Origin: Rheum nobile
Lineage: Eukaryota; Streptophyta; Magnoliopsida; Caryophyllales; Polygonaceae
NCBI GenBank assembly: GCA_027886185.1
Contig: WOAB01000233.1
Span: forward strand, 186,001 to 250,000
DNA length: 64,000 bases
Direction of reading: 5' to 3'
Positions within the stretch are counted from its first letter, which is position 1. Each line of letters opens with the position of its first letter. Both the position numbers and the translations under genes were made by a program. Of this stretch, positions 57,001 to 64,000 are shown one piece after another. The notes under the pieces were generated by a model that was not told where the DNA came from, did not search any database, and saw only the letters and a program-made list of their open reading frames with translations.

Positions 57001-57360
57001 ATAGGTCCCCTGATATTCCCTGCTGATTTCTTTGTTATGGATATGGATTATGATGAGCAAGTTGCCCCTGTTATGCTAGGGCGACCTTTTATGAAAACTT
57101 CCATGACTAAGATTGATGTTGATAGTAGTACCCTGACTATGGAATTTGATGGAATAATTTTCAGACATGATATTCATAATGCCACTTCCATTGAATTACC
57201 CGCTCCTCTCTGCATTAATGATATTGATGATTCTGTGCATGGAAATGCTAAAATTGATGCAGTACAGACCGTAGTTGAGTGTCCCACTCCTGATGGACCT
57301 ATTGAGTTGCGTGATTTGCATGAATTGCATATCGATGATGTCTTGCTAGATGATATATGA
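54079..57360 (+). pseudogene. LTR-RT5 gag-protease, split by a solo LTR
   Basis: The first block (54079 to 55006; ATG at 54109, MVDTRSTDSPL, also fits) holds the capsid region: FHGLSGEDPISHLGKF, FSLLDSASDWYYHLP and YDYLERYKRLCSSCPFHGY. The solo LTR 55007-55739 interrupts it. The frame resumes at 55745 with HTDACPQLQED (end of a zinc-knuckle-like block), a Gln-rich stretch with one stop (near 55984) and IKNMERQIGQLADEV. GC words are translated at 56310-56460. The protease follows: ITIGGHLFEKALLDLGASIN (DLGAS active site) and VMLGRPFM. It ends at 57360 with no RT after it. Confidence 0.88.
55007..55739 (+). mobile_element. Solo LTR (733 bp) inside the gag of LTR-RT5
   Basis: Starts TGATGAGG, ends CGTATCA, flanked by the 5-bp duplication CCCTC (55002-55006, 55740-55744). 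Its first 180 bp are an open frame reading STFDGPITRSRLKELRQELE, like the polyprotein tail that LTR-RT4 encodes inside its own LTR. It contains TATTTAAGG (55310), a possible TATA box. There is no internal DNA, so it is the product of LTR-LTR recombination. Confidence 0.9.
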
Positions 57361-58431
57361 GACCCCATTTCCTCTGCTTTGGGCACTTGCCCCCCTGCAC
57401 TAACCATACAAGGCTATAAGCCATCATCTAGTGACGTGCAGCATATTCAGATTGAGCCGTATCGGCCCCCGCATCGTTCTAAGTATGGGGGAGACACTCC
57501 AAAGAGAATGAACATGGAGTGGATGGCAAGGCAGGAACATGGTCTAAGGTTCAAACCTTTCCATGAGAGGTCTCCACAGGAAGAGACGAGTTGGAGGATT
57601 CCGAAGGGATCATATTCGAGATGGTAGTTGATTTGCAGTACGTCGAGCCAACGACGATAACCAAGGCATTGTCCGGGAGGCAACCCGTGTTAGTTTTTCC
57701 CTGATTTTTCTCTTTTATTAGATTATTTTCGTAGTTTAGTTTGCTTTGTTTCGTTCGCCTGTTACTCACATTACAGGTGCGAAAGTAAAACCGAGAAGAG
57801 ATGTGGTACCCAACCATTCTCACCGCCCCGCGACGCCCCCTTTGCCGCCCCGCGGTGAAGGTCAGGTATAACTTCTCAACTCTTTTAAATAAAAAAAAAG
57901 CAAAAATAATGGGCCCCGAAAAAACCTTAAACGGGTGAGTAAAAGCTTATTTCTTAAGTGGTCACTAAGGTTTTGACGGATTGGGCCTCTTTATGGGCCA
58001 AGATTTCTCTTTTGGGCCATGGTACATGACCGGCCCAGCATCCCTTTTCCTTTCCCTTTTCCTGACCTAACCCACTATCTAACCCCTATTCCAACGCCTC
58101 CCTTTATCCCCATATATATATTTCCCCTCTCTCTCCCTGAATCCCCTTTCGACCTTGAGCATAATCTAGCCCCCAATCCCCAAATTGGAGTCTAGCCTCA
58201 CAACCAAGCCCAAACACAACTCCACCGCGCCACCGTAGTTCCGCCTCGCGTTGCTCCCTCTTCGCGTCACTGTTGCTACCGCCCCGCGCCGACTTCGCCG
58301 CAACCCGGTGCCTGTTCTCAGCTTCTCGCCGCGACCCTGCCGCCCCGCGCTGGGTCTCTCCCGGATCCGTGTTTGCTTGTTTGTGAGTTTTCCTTGTCTG
58401 TCTTTTGATTTGCGCATTTCAATTCTCTATT
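57361..58431 (+). other. LTR-RT5 region between protease and downstream ORF
   Basis: The pol domains are absent. Near 57640-57690 is GTCGAGCCAACGACG followed by GGGAGGCAACCC, a block I recognise from Athila-type elements just after pol. Then come poly-A and C-rich leader DNA with GC words at 57823-57862 and 58275-58360 (CCGCCCCGCG, CGCCGCGACC). The short frame 57379-57627 is probably a pol tail remnant. Confidence 0.6.
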
Positions 58432-59667
58432 ATGGCATCGAGAGGCAAGAAGAAAGTGTCGACTAGGGATGAGAGTGAGGTGTACAACATTGTGAAGGAG
58501 AGGAAGGTGTTGGCTTCGAAGTTCTTCCATAAGCAGACTCTGGAGCAGATGGGTTTGCTCGCTTGTGTGACAATGTGTTTGACACAGTGTGGGTTAGGAA
58601 ACTTTCTGGACAAGACTGCCCCCGCGTACCCCGAGCTGTGCTATCAGTTTATTGCTTCCTTCGAGAAGATCACCAATAACTCGGGGGACATGCACTTGCG
58701 CAAGATTCATTTCAAATACAATGGGCACGAGTATTCCTTGTCTAAGAAGGTGGTGAATGAAACCCTGGGTATTACGAAGGACCCAACTGATGGGTGGTCT
58801 GGTGGGCTTCATGAGTCCGAGATGATGGACTTCTGGCGTGCGGCCACAGGAAGGAGTTTCAGGAAGGGTCAGGAAGTGAATTCCAAATTGGTGAATCCGT
58901 GTCTGCGGTTGATCCACAAGGTGATGATGAGAGATTTTTTCGGCCATGCGGATGATGGGAAGGTCCCCATGAAGGACTTCCAGTGATTTATGAGCATCCT
59001 GGGGACTGTAGAGTACACGCCGTGTTGGGCTACACTTTTCTTGGGTTCCCTGAAGAGGATTCGTGATGGCGAGGCGCGTGATATTTGTGGGGGTGGTCTT
59101 ATTACACTCCTCTGTGCCAAGGTGATTGCCAGCGATCAGATTTCTCGGCCGGTCCCCTGCGCAGTATATGATTTAGCACACATGAAGGTGTGCTCCATGA
59201 TGAAGCCACTGGGGCAGGATGGCGATTTGGTCTGGGCATCTTATGAGGGCCATATTTTGACTGTGCCGCGGGAATTCACTTACTCGCCTTCATACGCGGG
59301 TTGGTGGATTCAGAGCAATAGCCGGATGCCGTCCGATGATGCCTCTGCCGTTGCTCCTTCAGGTCTGTTTGGAGAGGGCCCTAGTGGTGGATATGCTGCC
59401 GCTGATCCTGTAGAAGGAGATGACCCCGGTTCTTCACAGTTCGAGGAGCATTCGTCTTTGTACGGACCTGTCGCACCATGGCAGGAGATGTACTCTAGAT
59501 GGGACGCTTTCTCCACGCGCCAGGATCGGTGGACTTCCCGAGTAGAGACCAGTCTGCAGATGTGGCAGACCCAGCTCCATGCGGAGATAGATGAGCGTCT
59601 GGACACTATGGACGCTCATATGAGGGACTACTTTGGGATGTACCCACCACCACCGTCCGGTCTATAG
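58432..59667 (+). pseudogene. Athila-type downstream ORF (plant transposon protein family), one stop codon
   Basis: ATG at 58432 gives MASRGKKKVSTRDESEVYNI. The frame is open for 412 codons except for one TGA (58984-58986), where the homologous sense codon is probably Trp or Arg. Motifs LASKFFHKQTLEQMGL, LGNFLDKTAPAYPELCYQF, VNPCLRLIHKVMMRDFFG and ARDICGGGLITLL belong to the protein family found downstream of pol in Athila elements (Athila ORF-1 / putative plant transposon protein). The C-terminal about 60 residues look coiled-coil and end PPPPSGL. Function unknown. LTR-RT6 has a homologue on the other strand (62305-63677). Confidence 0.82.
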
Positions 59668-59710
59668 TGAGTTTATTTCTTCTTTCCCCTATCATTTGAT
59701 GTTCTCTTTT

Positions 59711-60357
59711 CTACATTGAGGACAATGTTCGGTTTAAGTATGAGGGAGGGATATAGACTTGCTTTCTTGCTAGCTAGTGTACATAGCTTATTTCTGCATT
59801 CGTTTTCTGCATTGTTGTTTCCGTTTCTATTTTCGGATTAAAAAAAAAATTATCGAAAAAGCCAAAAAGAAATAAAAAGGCAATCAAAATCCTGGGATGG
59901 ACTGAAAACCCGAAAGGGCGGTCCAGGTAAAAAGCAGGTAGTCCGACTGGTATAGACCAGGGCAAAAGTGGACTGTAGTGATGTGAATATTGGTGAGATA
60001 TCTAGCAAAATGAAATGAGTGGCTAGGTGAAAACCCGAAAGGGCGCCTAGGCAAGATGAGCGTAAAAGAATAAGAGTGATTCTAGGATTCCTCTTCATAT
60101 CTTGGTGGAGGCGTCATAAGAAGGGAGTCAAAGAAGGACTGTCGGGTAGGCCACTCATGGAGCGATAAGGAGCTAGATTGGAGTTAGGATTAGACTATCT
60201 TTGCATCACTAATTTGGTTGTCTAGAGCTTATTGTTGATATGTTGTAGTTGCTAGTGTCACATTTTCTTGTACTTCCTGAGGCCTTGGTGTCGATTGAGA
60301 GGGTGAGCTTTTCTTTAGTTTACTCGGGACGAGTAAAGGTCTAAGTATGGGGGAATT
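59711..60357 (+). promoter_or_regulatory. LTR-RT5 3' UTR: two purine-tract phrases flanking paired hairpins
   Basis: Begins with ACATTGAGGACAATGT...TTTAAGTATGAGGGAGG (59713-59749) and ends with GACGAGTAAAGGTCTAAGTA then TGGGGGAATT (60328-60357), two related purine-tract phrases. Between them are hairpin 1 (59898-59925, stem TGGAC/GTCCA) and hairpin 2 (60023-60050, stem CTAGG/CCTAG). Both have the identical inner text TGAAAACCCGAAAGGGCG, that is CCC-GAAA-GGG with a GNRA-type loop. Confidence 0.75.
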
Positions 60358-61788
60358 TGATAGGTTTTATTTCATACACCTTTACTAGCAACTATTAGCA
60401 TAATTTGGAGGAGTTTTGGATGAATTTTGGTGCTAAGTCTGCAATTCAGATGTTATGGAGAGAAGTGAAGAAATCCAAGGATTTGCAGCTTAGATGGAGC
60501 TGCTGGAGCATTTATGGAGAAGGCTACCAACACTTGGTAGTATTGGAGAGCAGTAGAAGATGAAAAGAAGAAGAGAGCTGGAGGACTGGAGTTCACCGCC
60601 CCGCGGCGATCCTCGCCGCGACCCGGCGATGACTCTCAGTGAAGAATGGAGCCCGTGCCAGAGGAAGCCACCGCCCAGCGGTGGAGAGTTCGACGCCCCG
60701 CGGTGGATCTTCACCGCCCCGCGGTGGTTGCGCTTAATGACCTCGCGGCCAGAGTTATTTTATTTTATTTTATTTCCTTTTATGCATTAGTCGGATTTCC
60801 TTTGTTTTATTATTTTATTTCCTTGTTTGATATGGTTTGTGATCTTGGGCTTTAGGTTAACTCTATTTAACCTAATTCCCACAGCCTCCAAATCAGAATC
60901 AGAATCATCATCAATAACATCGCGTCTATTGTTTTCATCGTTAATTTCTAATTAGAGTTTTTCATCCCCTTTGATGGAGAACTAACTTCCCTTTGTTCTG
61001 CTAGACGATTGAAGCAGTACAGTTGATGTGTTTGTGAGATTTCTATTCCTTGTTCTTATCCTTATTTATATCGGATTGATTCTCTTGGTTATATTGATAT
61101 TGATTTCTTGTTTTCTTCTTAGCCTAATCAACTAGGTTGAATGCTTTTTATCAAATTGCTAGGATTGCATATAGGGGTTCCGAGTGCATATCTAGTGGCA
61201 AACACAATTGTGCGTATAGGGGTTTCGAGCGTACAATTGTGTGTGAGAATCAATTGCATGTTAAGTAGGGGAGTGAGTACTTGTACGTCTTTCTACTTGC
61301 ATGTATCCTATATCCTTGTGTGCATTGCTATTGCTGTGTTGGTGATAAAGTACGCTGACAACTGTGAGAATCAGTTGTGCTTTATCATTGGCATAGTAAT
61401 AAGTCTATTGACAACTGTGAGAATCAATAGTACTTACGATCAGGGTGGGAACGACTATAAGGATAAATAAACGAACTTGGAAGAAATAGATTTTAGTGAT
61501 CAAACTCTATCTCTGTACTGTGGATTTCGGTCTAGTGGAACTACTTTCCCTCATAATATTCTCTCAACTCAATCTACTTGCTTTGTTTGCTTAGTGTTCT
61601 TTTGATTACAAAACCCCCCAATTACTTGTTACTTGTTACTCGTCATTCACGTTTGCATACTATATCATACCTTCTCTGTGGGATCGACCCTTACTTGTCT
61701 GATATACTCTGTTTAGTAGGTTGGTTAGGATAATTTACTTTGATAAGGCTAATCAATGACATTTGCTTGTGCATCTTTAGCCGCGTCA
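60358..61788 (+). repeat. 3' LTR of LTR-RT5
   Basis: 1431 bp, nearly identical to the 5' LTR, with the same GC words (60595-60750) and hairpins (61235-61440). Confidence 0.95.
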
Positions 61789-61793
61789 GACAT

Positions 61794-62304
61794 CCAATAG
61801 TGTAAAGTGACCTCTAATCCTAGCCTCCATCTATGACTCCTTTTGCCTCCCAGAGTGACCTACCCGCAATCCTTCTTTGTCTCCTCTTCTTATGTCGCCC
61901 CGTCGGTAAAATGAGATCCTAGAAACACTCCTTTTATTTTCACTCATTTTGCCTAGGAGCCCTTTCGGGTTTTCATCCTAGCCACTCGTATTTTTTTCAT
62001 AGATGTGCTCACATATGCTCACGTCACTCATACACCTTTTTACCCCAGCCTAGCGTTGGTCCGGGTTACCTGCTTTTTACCCAAGCCGCCCTTTCAGGTT
62101 TTCGGCTTGTCCCAGGATTTTTGATTTTTGAATTTTTTTTTTGAAAAGAAATGCTGAAATTCGAAATGCTAAAAATCAAAGTACAATGTTGGAAAAGAAA
62201 TATGTACAAGATAGATAGTGAATACTCTACTCCCCCATGCTTAAATCATGCATTGTCCTCAATGTATGGAAGACAAGAAAAAGATAAGGGGAAAATAGAA
62301 ATAC
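61794..62304 (-). promoter_or_regulatory. LTR-RT6 3' UTR with the same hairpin pair
   Basis: On the - strand: after the ORF stop comes ACATTGAGGACAATGC...TTTAAGCATGGGGGAG (62229-62264), then hairpin 1 (62109-62082, stem CAAGCC/GGCTTG, inner GAAAACCTGAAAGGGC), then GGTAAAAAGCAGGTA, then hairpin 2 (61982-61951, stem CTAGG/CCTAG, inner GAAAACCCGAAAGGGC). The outer stem of hairpin 1 differs from LTR-RT5 on both sides yet still pairs. Confidence 0.75.
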
Positions 62305-63677
62305 TCACTGGGGTAGAGGCCAATACCCATAAGCGTTGAAGAAAGCCTCAGCTCTCCTCTGCATCTGAACCACCTGGTCCTCAACAGTGGTGAGGTGACT
62401 GTCTAGGCGGTTGGCGTGGTATGCAAGGTTGACCTCCATGTTGCGCTGCCACTCAGCGCTCTGCCGCTCCTGCTCATCCAGGCGGGTGGAGACTTGGCGT
62501 TCCCACTGAACGCTTCTCCTCTCATGCTCCTCTAGCCTCTGGGAGATGCCGCGTTCCCACTCGGCACTCCTTCGTATATGCTCGGCCTGCCTCAGCTGCA
62601 GGTTGGCCATTTTATCCAGGAGCTGGTCCCAGGGCGCCCCTCCAGATCCACTACCAGACCTAGATGCCTGGTAGGTATAGTCAGGGTAAACATGTTGGCC
62701 CCTGGAACGCAGCGGGGATGGCACATCGCTCTCCATGTCCACCACTACAGTCGCTTCCTCCTCCTCCTCGTTGTCGTCGTCGTCCCCTTCGTCTTTGGAC
62801 GACGACCCCTGCTCTCCATCGGCATAGAGGTAAAAATCCCTCGCCCGGGGCCCATAAGGCATCGGACGAGGCAGTCTCATTCGGTGGGTCCTTTCCTTCT
62901 TAGAGAGCCAGGTGTACTCTCCACCACAGACCTCCAGCAGATGGGATCTCCGCAGCAGTGTGATGTTATAGGTGTAGATATAGGCGGGGAAATCCCAATG
63001 GTCCGCGATGTTCTCGTATTGCTAGGCGATAAGCGTTACCATGCCCCCATGGAGATCTTGCCGCTCGTCTTCTCCCTCAGCCCGAGACAGCTGGAGAGGA
63101 ATAAATCGACCCAGTCAGGAGTGTTGTGGCTCTCTGGTGTCAAACACCAGAGCACTGTAAGGTCCAGCATCGGAACCTTGTTCACCTCCCCCTGTCCCAG
63201 GAAGGACATGGCGAGAACCTTGTGCGCCAGCCTTAGACAGGGGTGCGTCAGCTTGTAGTTATACTCGCCGGCGTTGGGGTTGAGTACCTCCCGGGTCGCA
63301 TCCTGCCAGAAGAGCTCTGGCAAGGTGCCTGCGGCCTCCCAATCCTCGGCGGGAGCCTCAGTAACGCCAAACAGGTCCCGCAGACCTTGGTAGGACATCA
63401 TCCTCTGCCGCCCCAGCAGGTTGAACGTGATCCCGTCGTCGTGGCGCTCCAGCGTGGCCAGAAACTCCAGGGTCAGCTCGCGCGAGGATGGGGCGGCTAG
63501 GTCAATGAAGTTGCCGAGCCCTCCGTGGCTCAGCAACTGTTGTGTGTAGTCCTCCAGTCCGAGTCGTTGCAGCGTTGGCCGATTGAAGAACTTCGTCTGG
63601 ACGAACTTCCGCGCGCTGAACGTCTCGTAGTAGCGCCTGTGCCTCTGGCTCCGCATGTTGCCTATGAAGGCTGCCAT
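62305..63677 (-). pseudogene. LTR-RT6 Athila-type downstream ORF, frameshifted
   Basis: ATG at 63677 gives MAAFIGNMRSQRHRRYYETF, then SARKFVQTKFFNRPTLQRLG, LGNFIDLAAPSSRELTLEF and LTHPCLRLAHKVLAMSFLG, homologous to the LTR-RT5 ORF. Near 63036-63050 a one-base shift and a TAG end this frame. The other frame continues (ADHWDFPAYIYTYNITLL) into an acidic Glu/Asp-rich region and a long coiled-coil with repeating SAEWER / EHERRSVQWERQ heptads, ending at 62305. The leader upstream (63678-64000) carries GC words. Role unknown; this copy is broken. Confidence 0.8.
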
Positions 63678-64000
63678 GGTGGGAAAAAGGAGCGAGAAAG
63701 CACCACAGAAAGAGTACCGGAGGGACCCGCAATCGCGGGGTGTGGGGCGCGGTCGCGGTTTATGCTCGACTTGAAGCTCGCTGGAGAAGATGGGCTGCGA
63801 TCGCAGGGTTGATGCCGGCGATCGCGGTTTCTGGGTTTGCAGCAAACTTCGAGAAAAAATGGCTCCGGTGCTTTGCGGTGGTCGTGGGGTTTGGCATGGG
63901 TCCGGCGATCGCGGCTCGTGAGGCTATAAGAAATCCAAGAGTTGGAAAATGGAGATCTCACCCAAACGACGTCGCGGCGTCAGAACGATAGTCGCGGGGC
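63678..64000 (-). other. Leader of the LTR-RT6 downstream ORF, rich in GC words
   Basis: Words GCAATCGCGG, GCGGTCGCGG, GCGATCGCAG, GGCGATCGCGG (twice) and TCGCGGCGTC occur in 270 bp on the + strand reading. The same CGATCGCG word marks the LTR of this element at 52005-52135. No gene is supported here, and the overlapping frames are shadows. Confidence 0.6.

Larger units (their letters stand above)
52592..61788 (+). mobile_element. LTR-RT5: Athila-like gypsy element, pol deleted
   Basis: LTRs occupy 52592-54023 (1432 bp) and 60358-61788 (1431 bp), TGATAGG...GCCGCGTCA. Duplication GACAT lies at 52587-52591 and 61789-61793. Primer site TGGCGCCATTGTCGGGG (54028-54044) and purine tract GTATGGGGGAATT (60345-60357) are present. 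The interior holds gag-protease and a downstream ORF but no RT, RNase H or integrase. The near-identical LTRs imply a recent insertion. Confidence 0.96.
51045..64000 (-). mobile_element. LTR-RT6: Athila-like gypsy element, partly in window, containing LTR-RT5
   Basis: The 3' LTR lies at 51045-52375, followed by purine tract GGTCTAAGCATGGGGGAG (- strand) and 3' UTR. LTR-RT5 is inserted at 52587-52591. Beyond it the 3' UTR continues (61794-62304), then the downstream ORF (62305-63677) and its leader. Gag, pol and the 5' LTR lie beyond 64000. The bases before 51045 are ATGAC, so a second ATGAC is expected after the far LTR. It is inserted in the LINE. Confidence 0.85.

Noticed and set aside
63240..63991. 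Several + strand ORFs at the right end
   Set aside because: They are antisense to the Athila-type ORF of LTR-RT6 and its leader, which explain the coding bias.
1..64000. tRNA, rRNA or intact host genes
   Set aside because: I saw no cloverleaf-forming tRNA gene, no rRNA signature and no intact multi-exon host gene on either strand. This was by eye, so a tRNA scan and gene prediction would be decisive.

Overview
This is a plant nuclear window, almost certainly a eudicot, and it is built almost entirely of transposable elements. I found no intact host gene. The plant call rests on several points: plant-type Ty3/gypsy elements primed by initiator tRNA-Met (TGGTATCAGAGC) or with an Athila-type primer site (TGGCGCC...), an L1-type LINE, CACTA, hAT, Mutator-like and Helitron-type DNA elements, intron-containing genes in AT-rich DNA, and captured pieces of two conserved plant genes (EHD and ALIS/CDC50). 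No species is assigned.

Layout. (1) 1-13932: a decayed Mutator-like element (MULE-1). It has Ulp1-protease-like fragments on the + strand and a FAR1-type transposase relic on the - strand, with degenerate ATGTGCA/T words in its non-coding parts. A 4645-bp Pack-CACTA (5124-9768, TSD CAT) sits inside an Ulp1 fragment and carries a chimera of EHD and ALIS exons. (2) 13933-29702: gypsy LTR-RT1 (- strand, TSD AATGT). One LTR is split by the related gag-only gypsy LTR-RT2 (20749-28418, + strand). (3) 30899-35177: a long-TIR Mutator-type element (10-bp TSD) split by gag-only LTR-RT3 (31742-34694, TSD ATAAA). (4) 35564-39068: LTR-RT4 (- strand, TSD GAACG). (5) 39396-39981: a hAT MITE with 8-bp TSD. 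40048-40503: a small Helitron-like element. (6) About 41900-47596: MULE-2, with a DUF1985-like fragment (+), a MuDR-type transposase relic (-) and dense TGATGACA arrays. 47606-48563: a MULE-type MITE. (7) 48745-51044: an L1 LINE relic (-). 51045 to beyond 64000: Athila-like LTR-RT6 (-). Nested in it is Athila-like LTR-RT5 (52592-61788, +, TSD GACAT), which itself holds a 733-bp solo LTR (55007-55739, TSD CCCTC).

How the pieces work together. Every LTR element seen is defective for pol: LTR-RT2 and LTR-RT3 keep only gag, LTR-RT1 keeps gag plus part of RT, LTR-RT4 keeps a gag-PR piece and an integrase tail, and LTR-RT5 keeps gag-PR plus its downstream ORF. Any mobility must have been supplied in trans.

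The most unusual theme is element-specific short words. The six LTR families each carry their own GC-rich, near-palindromic word, usually in pairs, in the LTR. In the homologous LTRs of LTR-RT1 and LTR-RT2 the word differs at equivalent positions, one cluster on each side of the TATA box. The two MULEs carry different word arrays in non-coding DNA next to Ulp1/DUF1985-type accessory genes, which recalls the VANDAL/VANC anti-silencing arrangement. LTR-RT5 and LTR-RT6 share a 3' UTR with two GNRA-like hairpins whose outer stems covary, between two purine tracts.

Boundaries given with TSDs were read directly from the sequence. Family names come from recognised protein motifs and were not confirmed by a search.
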